64,000 bases of DNA from Mesorhizobium amorphae (GCA_003240775.1 QFNI01000004.1:60556-124555); one strand, 5' to 3'. Positions 48,110 to 58,952 are shown, counted from the stretch's first letter. Program-made: numbers and translations. Notes: a model not told the origin generated them from the sequence alone.

Positions 48110-51100
48110 ATGGCACGCCAAGACCAGGCCAACGACCGTTTCGCGCAGACCTCGTTTCTCTATGGCGGCAACGCCGATTATCTTGAGAAGCTGCACGCCC
48201 AGTATCTGGCGGACCCCTCGAGCGTGAACGACGAGTGGCGTGCGTTCTTCGCCGGCGTGGCCGACGATGCGCAAGCCGTGAAGCAGAGCGCCGAAGGCCC
48301 GTCCTGGGAGCGCGCCAACTGGCCGCTGGCCGCCAACGGCGAGCTCGTGTCCGCGCTCGACGGCAACTGGGGCCAGGTCGAAAAGCGCATCGAAACCAAG
48401 CTGCGCGAAAAGACCGCCGAGACCAAGGGCGGCGAAAAGGCGGGCGGGCTTTCCGAAGCCCAGCTCGTGCAGGCGACGCGCGATTCGGTTCGCGCCATCA
48501 TGATGATCCGCGCCTTCCGCATGCGCGGCCACCTCCATGCCGATCTCGACCCGCTGAAGCTCGCCAAGCCGCTCGAAGACTACAACGAGCTGTCGCCCGC
48601 CAATTACGGCTTCACCGAAGCGGACCTCGACCGCCCGATCTTCATCGACGGCGTGCTCGGGCTCGAACATGCCACCGTCCGCCAGATGGTGGACATCCTT
48701 TCCCGCACCTACTGCTCGACGCTCGGCGTCGAGTTCATGCACATCTCCGATCCCGTCGAGAAGGCCTGGATCCAGGAGCGCATCGAAGGCCCCGACAAGG
48801 GCATCGAGTTCACGCCGAACGGCAAGAAGGCCATTCTGGGCAAGCTGATCGAGGCCGAGGGCTTCGAGCAGTTCATCGACGTCAAGTACAAGGGCACCAA
48901 GCGCTTCGGCCTCGACGGCTCGGAAGCGCTGATCCCCGCGCTCGAGCAGATCATCAAGCGCGGCGGCAGCATGGGCCTGAAGGAGGTCGTGCTCGGCATG
49001 GCCCATCGCGGCCGCCTGAACGTGCTGTCCCAGGTCATGCAGAAGCCGCACCGCGCGATCTTCCACGAGTTCAAGGGCGGCTCCTACGCGCCCGACGACG
49101 TGGAAGGCTCGGGCGACGTGAAGTACCATCTCGGCGCTTCCTCGGACCGCGAATTCGACGGCAACAAGGTCCACCTGTCGCTGACCGCCAACCCCTCGCA
49201 TCTCGAGATCGTCGATCCCGTGGTGATGGGCAAGGCGCGCGCCAAGCAGGACATCCTGTTCGGCCGCCAGCGCGACGAGGGCGTGCCGATCGAGGAGCGC
49301 GCCAAGGTCATGCCGCTTCTGCTGCACGGCGATGCGGCCTTTGCCGGCCAGGGCGTGGTGGCCGAGATCCTGGGCCTCTCCGGCCTGCGCGGCCATCGCG
49401 TGGCGGGCACGCTGCACGTGATCATCAACAACCAGATCGGCTTCACCACCAATCCCCGCTTCTCGCGCTCCTCGCCATACCCCTCCGATGTCGCGAAGAT
49501 GATCGAGGCGCCGATCTTCCACGTGAACGGCGACGATCCCGAGGCGGTCGTCTATGCCGCGAAGATCGCGACCGAGTTCCGCATGAAGTTCCACAAGCCC
49601 GTGGTTGTGGACATGCTCTGCTACCGCCGCTTCGGCCACAACGAGGGCGACGAGCCTGCCTTCACGCAGCCGCTGATGTACCGCACGATCCGCGCCCACC
49701 AGACCACCGTGCAAATCTATGCCGCCAAGCTGATCGGCGAGGGCCTCGTCTCGCAGGAGGAGGTCGACAAGATGCGCGCCGACTGGCGCGCCCATCTCGA
49801 AGCCGAGTGGGAGGTGGGCCAGGCCTACAAGCCCAACAAGGCCGACTGGCTCGACGGCGCCTGGACGGGCCTGCGCTCGGCAGACGCGCAGGACGAGCTG
49901 CGCCGCGGCAAGACGGCCGTTCCCGCCAAGACGCTCAAGGAGATCGGCCGCAAGCTGACCGAGGTTCCCGAGGGCTTCGAGGTCCACAAGACCATCGGCC
50001 GCTTCCTCGACAACCGCCGCCAGGCGATCGAGACGGGCGAAGGCATCGACTGGGCGACCGGCGAGGCGCTCGCCTTCGGCTCGATCCTGCTCGACGGCAA
50101 CCCGATCCGCCTGTCCGGCCAGGATTCGGAGCGCGGCACCTTCTCCCAGCGCCATTCGGTGCTCTACGACCAGAAGGACGAGACGCGCTTCATCCCGCTC
50201 AACCACCTGTCGCCCGCCCAGGCGAATTACGAGGTCATCAACTCGATGCTCTCGGAAGAAGCCGTGCTTGGCTTCGAATACGGCTACAGCCTGGCCCAGC
50301 CCAATGCCCTGACGCTTTGGGAAGCGCAGTTCGGCGATTTCGCGAACGGCGCGCAGGTGGTGTTCGACCAGTTCATCTCAAGCGGAGAGCGCAAGTGGCT
50401 GCGCATGTCCGGCCTCGTCTGCCTGCTTCCGCACGGCTATGAGGGGCAGGGGCCCGAGCACTCCTCGGCACGCCTCGAGCGCTTCCTCCAGCTCTGCGCC
50501 GAAGACAACATGCAGGTGGCCTATCCCACCACGCCGGCCAACTATTTCCACATCCTGCGCCGGCAGATGAAGCGCGACTTCCGCAAGCCGCTCATCCTGA
50601 TGACGCCGAAGTCGCTTCTGCGCCACAAGCGGGCGGTGTCGCAGCTGTCGGACCTGTCGGGCGAATCGTCCTTCCATCGCCTGCTGTGGGACGACGCGCA
50701 GTATCAGCCGGACGGCCCGATCAAGCTCGTGAAGGACGCCAAGATCCGCCGCGTCGTGCTGTGCTCCGGCAAGGTCTATTACGACCTTCTCGAAGAGCGC
50801 GAGAAGCGGGGCGTCAACGACATCTACCTGCTGCGCGTCGAGCAGCTCTATCCCTTCCCGGCCAAGGCGCTCATCACCGAGCTGTCGCGTTTCCGCAACG
50901 CGGAGATGGTGTGGTGCCAGGAAGAGCCCAAGAACATGGGTGCATGGAGCTTCATCGACCCCTATCTGGAATGGGTGCTCGCCCATATCGAAGCCAAGCA
51001 CCAGCGCGTGCGCTATGCGGGCCGGCCTGCTGCCGCCTCGCCGGCGACTGGCCTGATGAGCAAGCACCAGGCGCAGCTCGCCGCGTTCCTTGAGGACGCG

Positions 51101-51157
51101 CTGGGCGGCGAGGCGGCTGCAAGCCAATCCACCGGCAGCCGCTCGGCTGCGGCCTGA
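48110..51157 (+). CDS. sucA: 2-oxoglutarate dehydrogenase E1 component
   Basis: A 1015-residue thiamine-diphosphate enzyme decarboxylating 2-oxoglutarate. The N-terminal SFLYGGNADYLEKLHAQYLA segment binds the E2 core. GMAHRGRLNVLSQVM, the TPP-binding region from HGDAAFAGQGVVAE to NNQIGFTTNP, and EKTVLGFEYGYS-like EEAVLGFEYGYSLAQPNALT define the family. Slightly longer than many E1o proteins because of a C-terminal tail ending in Ser/Ala. sucB follows within 42 bases. Confidence 0.97.
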   Translation: MARQDQANDRFAQTSFLYGGNADYLEKLHAQYLADPSSVNDEWRAFFAGVADDAQAVKQSAEGPSWERANWPLAANGELVSALDGNWGQVEKRIETKLREKTAETKGGEKAGGLSEAQLVQATRDSVRAIMMIRAFRMRGHLHADLDPLKLAKPLEDYNELSPANYGFTEADLDRPIFIDGVLGLEHATVRQMVDILSRTYCSTLGVEFMHISDPVEKAWIQERIEGPDKGIEFTPNGKKAILGKLIEAEGFEQFIDVKYKGTKRFGLDGSEALIPALEQIIKRGGSMGLKEVVLGMAHRGRLNVLSQVMQKPHRAIFHEFKGGSYAPDDVEGSGDVKYHLGASSDREFDGNKVHLSLTANPSHLEIVDPVVMGKARAKQDILFGRQRDEGVPIEERAKVMPLLLHGDAAFAGQGVVAEILGLSGLRGHRVAGTLHVIINNQIGFTTNPRFSRSSPYPSDVAKMIEAPIFHVNGDDPEAVVYAAKIATEFRMKFHKPVVVDMLCYRRFGHNEGDEPAFTQPLMYRTIRAHQTTVQIYAAKLIGEGLVSQEEVDKMRADWRAHLEAEWEVGQAYKPNKADWLDGAWTGLRSADAQDELRRGKTAVPAKTLKEIGRKLTEVPEGFEVHKTIGRFLDNRRQAIETGEGIDWATGEALAFGSILLDGNPIRLSGQDSERGTFSQRHSVLYDQKDETRFIPLNHLSPAQANYEVINSMLSEEAVLGFEYGYSLAQPNALTLWEAQFGDFANGAQVVFDQFISSGERKWLRMSGLVCLLPHGYEGQGPEHSSARLERFLQLCAEDNMQVAYPTTPANYFHILRRQMKRDFRKPLILMTPKSLLRHKRAVSQLSDLSGESSFHRLLWDDAQYQPDGPIKLVKDAKIRRVVLCSGKVYYDLLEEREKRGVNDIYLLRVEQLYPFPAKALITELSRFRNAEMVWCQEEPKNMGAWSFIDPYLEWVLAHIEAKHQRVRYAGRPAAASPATGLMSKHQAQLAAFLEDALGGEAAASQSTGSRSAAA

Positions 51158-51198
51158 CCCGAAACACGACGCTTCAAGAAAGAATGGCCGAGGACCGA

Positions 51199-52494
<1,296 letters not shown>

Positions 52495-52618
52495 GGCGCT
52501 TCCGGCAAAACCGCTTCGCGGCTTTGCCTCCGGAAATGCTGCAAGAACAGTGAGCTGGTGCGCTCCCGGTGAATCTCCCTTCACCGCAAACGCTCCAGGG
52601 AAAGCCAAGGAGGCAGCG

Positions 52619-53134
52619 ATGCCCCGAAAAGAGTGGAAGACGGGGCGGGCGGCAGCGCTCGCCCTCCTCGTTTGCGGCAGCGTCGCGGCACTCGCCCCCG
52701 CCCATGCCCAGGACACCCCGCCCGATTACCGCGACGACCGCTCGACACCGCAATCTCTGGTGGAAAGCCTCTACAACGCGATCGAGCGCGGCGAATATCT
52801 GCGCGCCTGGAGCTATCTCCGCGACGAGCCGGATCGGCCGGGCTTCGAAGCCTTCGCCAAGGGGTATGAGGGCACTCGTCATGTTCGCGTGAAGGTGGCC
52901 GAGGGCATCAGCGACGGCGCGGCCGGCTCGATCTACTACACCGTGCCCACAGTGGTGGAAGCGGTCGGCACGCGCGGCACCGAAGTCTTCCGCGGCTGCT
53001 ACACGCTCCGTCTCGTCCAGCCCGCGGCCCAGCTCGAACCGCCTTATCAGCCGCTCGGCATCGTCAAGGGCACGCTGGAAAAGACGGATGCGAGCTTCGA
53101 CGCCGCTGAGGGCGTCTGCCCCGAAGCGGGCTGA
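52619..53134 (+). CDS. Exported protein of unknown function inside the TCA operon
   Basis: A 171-residue protein with a signal peptide (residues ~1-28, cut after AHA). The mature part starts QDTPPDYRDDRSTPQSLVES then LYNAIERGEYLRAWSYL, a pattern resembling NTF2/SnoaL-like small domains; two Cys (FRGCYTL and EGVCPEAG) could form a disulfide. The ribosome site AAGGAGG is perfect and selects ATG 52619. It lies between sucB and a MAPEG gene; no link to the TCA cycle can be shown. Confidence 0.75.
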   Translation: MPRKEWKTGRAAALALLVCGSVAALAPAHAQDTPPDYRDDRSTPQSLVESLYNAIERGEYLRAWSYLRDEPDRPGFEAFAKGYEGTRHVRVKVAEGISDGAAGSIYYTVPTVVEAVGTRGTEVFRGCYTLRLVQPAAQLEPPYQPLGIVKGTLEKTDASFDAAEGVCPEAG

Positions 53135-53149
53135 GGGGAGGGGGCTTTC

Positions 53150-53551
53150 GTGGCGACCATACTGCCGGCCGAACTCCTGGTGCTCGGGCTCAGCACGATC
53201 CTGCTTTTCGTGCACAATTTCGCGCAGGGCTGGTCGGCCACGCGCGACACGAGCCCCGAATACAACATGAGCGCGCGCGACGAGCGGATGCCGCACTCCG
53301 TGCTGACGGGGCGGCTCGACCGCGCGAAGTGGAACTTCCTGGAAACCTACCCCGCCTTCGTGGCGCTGGCGCTCGCGCTCGCCGTTTCCGGCCAGACCGG
53401 GGGCTGGGCCGCTGCGGGCGCCTGGATCTGGCTCGGCGCGCGGATCGTCTATCTGCCGCTTTATGCGGCGGGCGTGCCGGTGATCCGCTCGCTGGTCTTT
53501 GCGGTCGCGATGGCCGGTCTTTTGATGATGCTGGGACAATTGCTCTTCTGA
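53150..53551 (+). CDS. MAPEG family membrane protein
   Basis: A 133-residue four-helix membrane protein (LLVLGLSTILLFVHNFAQGW; the MAPEG signature DRAKWNFLETYPAFVALALA; final hydrophobic helix AMAGLLMMLGQLLF). MAPEG proteins include glutathione transferase-like enzymes; bacterial members of this group are unassigned. Starts with GTG at 53150 after GGGGAGGGGGC-like purines, 15 bases after the previous gene. Confidence 0.85.
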   Translation: MATILPAELLVLGLSTILLFVHNFAQGWSATRDTSPEYNMSARDERMPHSVLTGRLDRAKWNFLETYPAFVALALALAVSGQTGGWAAAGAWIWLGARIVYLPLYAAGVPVIRSLVFAVAMAGLLMMLGQLLF

Positions 53552-53587
53552 CAGAGCCTCCCGAAACGAATGGGAAAAGGAATGGGC

Positions 53588-54997
53588 ATGGCGGCTTACG
53601 ACCTCGTGGTGATCGGCTCGGGACCGGGCGGCTATGTCTGCGCCATCAAGGCGTCCCAGCTCGGGCTGAAGGTGGCCGTGGTCGAGAAGCGCCCGACCTT
53701 CGGCGGCACCTGCCTCAACATCGGCTGCATCCCTTCCAAGGCGCTGCTGCACGCGACCGAAGCGCTCGACGAAGCGCGCCACAGCTTTCCCACGCTCGGC
53801 GTCACCACCGGCGAGGTCGGCTTTGACCTGCCCAAGATGATGGCCCACAAGGATGCAACCGTGGCGGGCAACGTCAACGGCGTGGCTTTCCTGTTCAAGA
53901 AGAACAAGATCGACACCTTCCAGGGCACCGGCCGCGTGCGCGGCGGCGGCAAGGTCGCGGTTGCCAAGGAAGACGGCGCGACCGAAGAGATCGAAGCGCG
54001 CGCGGTGGTGATCGCGACGGGCTCGGATGTCGCGGGCATTCCGGGCGTGGATGTTGCGATCGATGAGGAGGTGATCGTCTCCTCCACCGGCGCGCTGTCC
54101 TTCCCCGAGGTTCCCAAGCACCTGGTCGTTGTGGGCGGCGGCGTGATCGGGCTCGAGCTCGGCTCGGTCTGGGCGCGTCTCGGCGCACAGGTGACGGTGG
54201 TCGAGTATCTCGACACGGTTCTGGGCGGCATGGACGGCGAAACCGCCAAGCAGTTCGCCCGCATCATCGCCAAGCAGGGCCTCGCGCTCAAGCTCGGCGC
54301 CAAGGTCACCGGCGTCTCCCGCGACGGCACGGGAGCGACCGTCACCTTCGAGCCGGTCAAGGGGGGTGCCGCCGAAACCATCGCAGCCGACCGCGTGCTC
54401 GTCGCTACGGGCCGCAAGCCCTTCACCGCCGGGCTCGGCCTTGAAGAAGCGGGCATAGCACTCGACAATCGCGGCCGCATCGTCACCGACAAGAACTTCC
54501 GCACGAGCGTGGAGGGCGTCTACGCCATCGGCGACGTGATCGTCGGCCCGATGCTCGCCCACAAGGCGGAGGACGAGGGCGTGGCGGTGGCCGAGATCGT
54601 GGCCGGCGGCCACGGCCACGTGAATTACGGCGTGATCCCGTCCGTGGTCTACACGAGCCCCGAAGTGGCCTCCGTCGGGCGCACCGAGGAAGAGCTCAAG
54701 AAGGACGGCATCGCCTATCGCGTCGGCAAGTTCCCGTTCTCGGCCAATGGCCGCGCGCGCGCCACGCTCCACACGGACGGCTTAGTGAAGGTTCTGGCCG
54801 ACGAGAAGACCGACCGGGTGCTCGGCGTCCACATCCTGGGCTTCGCGGCCGGCGAGATGATCCACGAGGCGGCCGTGCTGATGGAGTTCGGCGGCTCGGC
54901 CGAAGACCTCGCCCGCACCTGCCACGCCCACCCCACCTTGTCGGAAGCGGTGCGCGAGGCAGCCTTCGCCGCCTTCTTCAAGCCGATCCACATCTGA
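53588..54997 (+). CDS. lpdA: Dihydrolipoamide dehydrogenase (E3)
   Basis: A 469-residue flavoenzyme re-oxidising the E2 lipoyl arm. FAD loop VIGSGPGGYVCAIKA, redox disulfide GGTCLNIGCIPSKALL, NAD loop VVGGGVIGLELGSVW and the C-terminal His-Glu pair HAHPTLSEAVREAA are all present. Three in-frame ATGs (53570, 53582, 53588) are possible; 53588 has AAAGGA at the right distance and gives the usual MAAYDLVVIG start. As the last gene of the mdh-suc series it supplies E3 to 2-oxoglutarate dehydrogenase. Confidence 0.97.
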   Translation: MAAYDLVVIGSGPGGYVCAIKASQLGLKVAVVEKRPTFGGTCLNIGCIPSKALLHATEALDEARHSFPTLGVTTGEVGFDLPKMMAHKDATVAGNVNGVAFLFKKNKIDTFQGTGRVRGGGKVAVAKEDGATEEIEARAVVIATGSDVAGIPGVDVAIDEEVIVSSTGALSFPEVPKHLVVVGGGVIGLELGSVWARLGAQVTVVEYLDTVLGGMDGETAKQFARIIAKQGLALKLGAKVTGVSRDGTGATVTFEPVKGGAAETIAADRVLVATGRKPFTAGLGLEEAGIALDNRGRIVTDKNFRTSVEGVYAIGDVIVGPMLAHKAEDEGVAVAEIVAGGHGHVNYGVIPSVVYTSPEVASVGRTEEELKKDGIAYRVGKFPFSANGRARATLHTDGLVKVLADEKTDRVLGVHILGFAAGEMIHEAAVLMEFGGSAEDLARTCHAHPTLSEAVREAAFAAFFKPIHI

Positions 54998-55021
54998 GGC
55001 CAAGCATTCCGCCTAACGCAA

Positions 55022-55047
55022 AACGGCCCGCCAATCGGCGGGCCGTT
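55022..55047. terminator. Two-way terminator between lpdA and the next gene
   Basis: AACGGCCCGCC and GGCGGGCCGTT form a perfect 11-bp stem with loop AATC. TTTT follows on the minus strand, and it lies 25 bases after lpdA on the plus strand. Confidence 0.8.
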
Positions 55048-55068
55048 CGCATTCTAGCAGCAGTAAGC

Positions 55069-55506
55069 TTACTGCGCGGGCGCAGGCGCGGTCGTGCCTT
55101 CGGTCGCGGGTGCAGCAGGCGCGGTGCCTTCGGTAGCAGGCGCAGGCGCAGGCTCGGCTGCCGGAGCAGCAGGCGCCGTTTCGGACGCGGCGGGCGCCGG
55201 AGCAGGAGCGGCGGGGGCAGCAGGCTCACCGGTCGCGGTGCCGGCGGGCGCTGCGGGCTCGGTGGTGGTCGTGGCGGCGGGCTCGGTGGTCGGCGCGGTC
55301 GTGGTGGCCGGCGCGAACACGAAATAGGCGATCACGGCGAGAACCAGGATCACGGCCGCGATCAGGATGCCGTTGGAGTTGGACGACTTCACCACGGTGC
55401 GGTTGTCGACGGTGCCCGTGCGGGGCGCGAGCGGGTCTGCTCCGAGCGGAGGAACCGGGCTCACCGGGTCGAGGCGCGGGTCGGGCGTGCGAACTGGGTC
55501 TGCCAT
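55069..55506 (-). CDS. Single-helix protein with Ala/Pro/Thr low-complexity tail
   Basis: A ~145-residue protein: a short N-terminal region with repeated DP motifs (ADPVRTPDPRLDPVSPVPPL), one membrane helix (GILIAAVILVLAVIAYFVFA) and a C-terminal ~80-residue tail almost entirely Ala, Pro, Thr, Glu and Gly (APAAPATEGT-type repeats). The tail is likely disordered and possibly periplasmic. ATG 55506 (MADPVRT) is preferred; ATG 55518 is also in frame. I do not recognise a family; such tails diverge quickly. Confidence 0.65.
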   Translation of the reverse strand: MADPVRTPDPRLDPVSPVPPLGADPLAPRTGTVDNRTVVKSSNSNGILIAAVILVLAVIAYFVFAPATTTAPTTEPAATTTTEPAAPAGTATGEPAAPAAPAPAPAASETAPAAPAAEPAPAPATEGTAPAAPATEGTTAPAPAQ

Positions 55507-55585
55507 GATTGGCTCCATCGGTTGCGATGGAAGCTTGAACGCAGAAGGTGCCCGCAGGTTTCACACATTCGTGAACTTCGCAGAC

Positions 55586-56647
55586 CTACTCCACAGCCGC
55601 GATGGCGTAGCCCTTTTCGCGCAGCAGCGAGACCAGCCCCTTCTCGCCCGGAAGGTGCAGGGCGCCGACCGCGATGAAGGCCCCGCCCGCCTCGATCAGC
55701 GGCACCGCCCCCTTCGCCATCGTCACGTTGCGCGCGTCGATGATGCGCTCCTGGAAGCCGTGCTGGTTGAGATCGCCGAGCGCTCCGGGAAACAACGCCT
55801 TGAGCCCGGGCCCGAACATCCCCATCTCGCCCGCCTCATACATCACGATCATGGTCTCGAAGACGTCCTCGACCCCTTCGCCGAGCCGCAGCGATTCGAT
55901 GAGCCCGCTCAGGTGATATTCCATCGGCAGCGACGTCATCGCGCGGATCTGGTCGGCCGCACTTTCCAGCCCCACCACGGGCTTCTCGGCCTTCGCCGCT
56001 TCTTCGGCCACCATCAGGTCGAGCACGCGCGCGCCCGATGCCTGCCGCGCGCGTTCGCAGGGCGGAATGGCGATCACCGTCGCCAGCACCCAGGGCTTCA
56101 TCTTCGACACGCTGAAGGGCGGGATGCCGATGCGCTTGAGCCCGTCTTCCAGCACCTTTCGGTCTTCCGGCGAGACGAGCGAGAACAAGGTCGTGCCGTC
56201 GGTGAACATGGTGAGAGCGGGGTCGCTCATCATCGCTGCCGCGATCTTCTTCTGATCGAGCATGTCGGTGGTCTCGATGGCCACCGTGTCCGCTTCGTCG
56301 AGCGCGCTCCACACGGCCGGCGACAGGTCGAGCACGCGCGGGTCGCTCAGATGCATCGTGCCAAACAAAAAAGAGGGCTTGCCGCCCTCTTTTTCGATCC
56401 GCCACAGCACTCCTTGCCCGTTGGGCACTTGCGCCGCCTCCGCCTTCAGGGCGGCGAACCGGGCGGGGTCGCTCTCCGCCAAGGATGCCAGCAGGTCCCT
56501 CCCGCCGCAGCTCGGCTCCCCTTGCGCGCGTGCGGCAACGGCTGAGATCGCCCAAAGCAGTGAGGCGAGCACCAGCAGGTGCAGCGTGAAGAGCAGCGCG
56601 TAAGACAAGCGCGCGGCGCGTTCGGAAAGGCTGGCGGAAAGCTTCAT
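55586..56647 (-). CDS. TraB/GumN (TIKI-like) family protein
   Basis: A 353-residue protein with an N-terminal membrane/signal segment (YALLFTLHLLVLASLLWAIS) and the two GxxH motifs of the family, LFGTMHLSDPR near residue 96 and FIAVGALHLPGEKGL near the end, which hold metal in TIKI-type proteases. It is probably a periplasmic metal-dependent enzyme. Stands alone on the minus strand between the low-complexity protein and xerC. Confidence 0.88.
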   Translation of the reverse strand: MKLSASLSERAARLSYALLFTLHLLVLASLLWAISAVAARAQGEPSCGGRDLLASLAESDPARFAALKAEAAQVPNGQGVLWRIEKEGGKPSFLFGTMHLSDPRVLDLSPAVWSALDEADTVAIETTDMLDQKKIAAAMMSDPALTMFTDGTTLFSLVSPEDRKVLEDGLKRIGIPPFSVSKMKPWVLATVIAIPPCERARQASGARVLDLMVAEEAAKAEKPVVGLESAADQIRAMTSLPMEYHLSGLIESLRLGEGVEDVFETMIVMYEAGEMGMFGPGLKALFPGALGDLNQHGFQERIIDARNVTMAKGAVPLIEAGGAFIAVGALHLPGEKGLVSLLREKGYAIAAVE

Positions 56648-56709
56648 GCCCCGAGGCTAGCCCGGAAACGCAGAGAAACCGTTAAGGATTGGCTGCGGTT
56701 TTGGCCGTT

Positions 56710-57648
56710 TCAGGCGCGCGGATGGGCGCTCTGGTAGACCGCCAGCAAACGCACCGCATCGACGCCGGTATAGATCTGCGTCGTCGAAAGGCTGGCGTGC
56801 CCCAGAAGCTCCTGGATCGTGCGCAGGTCGCCCCCGCGCCCCAGCAGGTGGGTGGCGAACGAATGGCGCAGCGCGTGCGGGGTGGCCGTTTCTGGCAGGT
56901 CGAGCGCCGAGCGCAGCCGCCGCATCGCGCGCTGCACCACGCCGGGGTTGAGCGGCCCGCCTTTGGCACCCCGAAACAGCAGCCCCTGCGCGTCGAGCGG
57001 AAACGGGCAGAGCCGCCGGTAGGACGCCACCGCCTCCACCGCCACGGGCAGCACGGGCACAAGCCGCGTCTTGCCGCCCTTTCCGGTCACGCGCAGCGTG
57101 GTGTCCTCCGCGTCGGCCAGTTCGCGCGCCTGGAGCCCGAGCGCCTCGGAGATGCGCAGGCCCGATCCGTAGAGCAGCGTCATCACGGCGGCGTCGCGGG
57201 CTGCGATCCAGGGCTCGTTGGTCAGTTGCTCGCGCGGGTCCACCACGCGCCGCGCATCGGGCGCGGTGAGCGGCTTGGGCAGCGATTTGGGCTGGCGCGG
57301 CGCGCGCAGCGCGGTGGCGCCTGCAGCATTCACCAGCCCGCGCCGTTCCAGAAAGCGCAGGAAGGAGCGCAGGCCGGCAAGCCCCCGGCCCAGCGTGCGC
57401 GCGCCCGCGCCGTCGTTGCGACGCACCGAAAGAAACGCGCGAAGGTCCGCCGCGCGCAACTCGCGGATGTCCTCGAGCCCCGGCGCACCCCCCAGATGCC
57501 CGGTCAGGAATTGCAGGAACTGCCGCGTGTCGCGCTCATAGGCTTCCACCGTCAGCGCCGACATGCGCCGCTCGCGCGCGAGCATCCTGAGCCAGGCTTC
57601 GCGGGCTTTCATCAGGTCGGGTTTGGCGGCAACCAGGAACTCGGTCAT
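56710..57648 (-). CDS. xerC: Tyrosine recombinase XerC
   Basis: A 312-residue recombinase resolving chromosome dimers at dif with XerD. The N-terminal SAM-like DNA-binding domain is ~15-105; the catalytic residues are visible as Arg in YGSGLRISEALGL, Lys in TGKGGKTRLVP, HALRHSFATHLLG, LLGHASLSTTQIYTGV with the nucleophile Tyr. No attachment site, island or integration signs nearby, so this is the housekeeping recombinase rather than an integrase. Divergent from rimM. Confidence 0.93.
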   Translation of the reverse strand: MTEFLVAAKPDLMKAREAWLRMLARERRMSALTVEAYERDTRQFLQFLTGHLGGAPGLEDIRELRAADLRAFLSVRRNDGAGARTLGRGLAGLRSFLRFLERRGLVNAAGATALRAPRQPKSLPKPLTAPDARRVVDPREQLTNEPWIAARDAAVMTLLYGSGLRISEALGLQARELADAEDTTLRVTGKGGKTRLVPVLPVAVEAVASYRRLCPFPLDAQGLLFRGAKGGPLNPGVVQRAMRRLRSALDLPETATPHALRHSFATHLLGRGGDLRTIQELLGHASLSTTQIYTGVDAVRLLAVYQSAHPRA

Positions 57649-57723
57649 GGGCTGTTCCGATTCGGTGCTTTCCAGTCTCGCCCCCAGCGCTTATCAGCCG
57701 GTGAAGGCTGAGGATTGTGCGGC

Positions 57724-58260
57724 ATGGCGGAAGATCGGGTCGAAATGGGGGTGATCGGCGCTCCCCAGGGGCTGAAGGGCGAGGTGCGCGTGAAGAGCTT
57801 CACCGCCGACCCCCAAGCGCTCGGCACCTACGGCCCGCTGTTGACCGATGACGGACGCCAGCTCCCCGTCGAGGCCGCGCGCGCGCTCAAGGGCGACATG
57901 CTCGTCATGCGCTTCAAGGGCGTGGGCGACCGCACGGCCGCCGAAAAGCTCACGGGCACGCGCCTCTTCATCGAGCGCTCACGCCTGCCGGCGCCCGATG
58001 AAGAAGAGTTCTACCACGCCGATCTCGTCGGCCTCGCCGTGCGCGACGGGGAGGGCACAGTTCTCGGCCGCGTGGTTGCGGTTCACGATTTCGGCGGCGG
58101 CGACGTGCTGGAGATCGAAGCGGGCAAGCGCGTCATGATCCCGTTTTCGCGCGCGGCCGTGCCGGTGGTCGACATCGCCGGCGGCTTCGTCGCGATCGAC
58201 CCCCTCGCCGCAGGCCTCCTCGATGACGGCGACGAAACGCAAGAGCAGGATGAGGCATGA
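57724..58260 (+). CDS. rimM: Ribosome maturation factor RimM
   Basis: A 178-residue 30S assembly factor: N-terminal RimM barrel (MGVIGAPQGLKGEVRVKSFT) and C-terminal PRC-barrel (YHADLVGLAVRDGEGTVLGR to VMIPFSRAAVPVVDIAGGFV). ATG at 57724 is used; the conserved start could also be at MGVIGAPQ. Its last bases overlap trmD (ATGA), the normal arrangement rimM-trmD-rplS. Confidence 0.95.
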   Translation: MAEDRVEMGVIGAPQGLKGEVRVKSFTADPQALGTYGPLLTDDGRQLPVEAARALKGDMLVMRFKGVGDRTAAEKLTGTRLFIERSRLPAPDEEEFYHADLVGLAVRDGEGTVLGRVVAVHDFGGGDVLEIEAGKRVMIPFSRAAVPVVDIAGGFVAIDPLAAGLLDDGDETQEQDEA

Positions 58261-58952
58261 GCTTCCGCGCCAGCGTGCTCACGCTCTATCCCGAGATGTT
58301 TCCCGGCCCGCTCGGCCTCTCGCTCGCGGGCCGCGCGCTCGAACGCGGTGACTGGGCCCTGGAAACCGTGCAGATCCGCGATTTCGCCAGGGATCGCCAC
58401 CGCTCGGTGGACGACACGCCCGCAGGCGGCGGCGCGGGCATGGTCCTGCGCGCTGATGTGGTGGCGGCGGCCATCGACAGCGCGAGCCCACCCGGCGACC
58501 CGCGCCCCAAGCTCCTGATGAGCCCGCGCGGCGCTCCGCTGCGCCAGAGCCGCGTGCGCGCCCTGGCCGAGGGTCCGGGTGCCGTAATCCTGTGCGGGCG
58601 TTTCGAAGGCGTCGACCAGCGCGTGATCGACGCGCGCGGATTGGAAGAGGTCTCGCTCGGCGATTTCGTGCTGTCGGGCGGCGAGCCCGCGGCCCTCGCG
58701 CTTCTGGACGCCGTGGTCCGCATCCTGCCGGGCGTGATGGGCAACACCGTTTCGGGCACCCATGAGAGCTTCGAGGACGGTCTGCTGGAGCATCCCCACT
58801 ACACCAAGCCCCCGCTCTGGGAGGACCGCGCCATCCCCGACGTGCTGCTTTCCGGCAACCACGCGAAGATCGAGCGCTGGCGCCGCGCGGAAGCCGAGCG
58901 CCTCACGCGCGAGCGCCGCCCCGATCTTCTGGGGCCGCAACGGCAGGCGTGA
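58257..58952 (+). CDS. trmD: tRNA (guanine-N1)-methyltransferase TrmD
   Basis: A 231-residue SPOUT methyltransferase for m1G37. The knot motifs LCGRFEGVDQRVID and GDFVLSGGEPAALALLDAVV and the DDTPAGGGAGMVLRADVVA region are intact, followed by SGNHAKIERWRR at the C-terminus. Overlaps rimM by four bases. The 186-base gap to rplS shows no feature. Confidence 0.97.
   Translation: MSFRASVLTLYPEMFPGPLGLSLAGRALERGDWALETVQIRDFARDRHRSVDDTPAGGGAGMVLRADVVAAAIDSASPPGDPRPKLLMSPRGAPLRQSRVRALAEGPGAVILCGRFEGVDQRVIDARGLEEVSLGDFVLSGGEPAALALLDAVVRILPGVMGNTVSGTHESFEDGLLEHPHYTKPPLWEDRAIPDVLLSGNHAKIERWRRAEAERLTRERRPDLLGPQRQA

Noticed and set aside
48035..50206. Long open frame (723 codons) on the minus strand opposite sucA
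   Set aside because: It mirrors sucA's codon pattern; G/C-ending codons keep antisense frames open. Composition (His/Arg/Leu-rich without domains) and the certain sucA gene argue against it.
56710..57648. Integrase of a genomic island
   Set aside because: The recombinase is XerC-like in length and motifs, sits in a housekeeping context and has no tRNA or direct repeats nearby.
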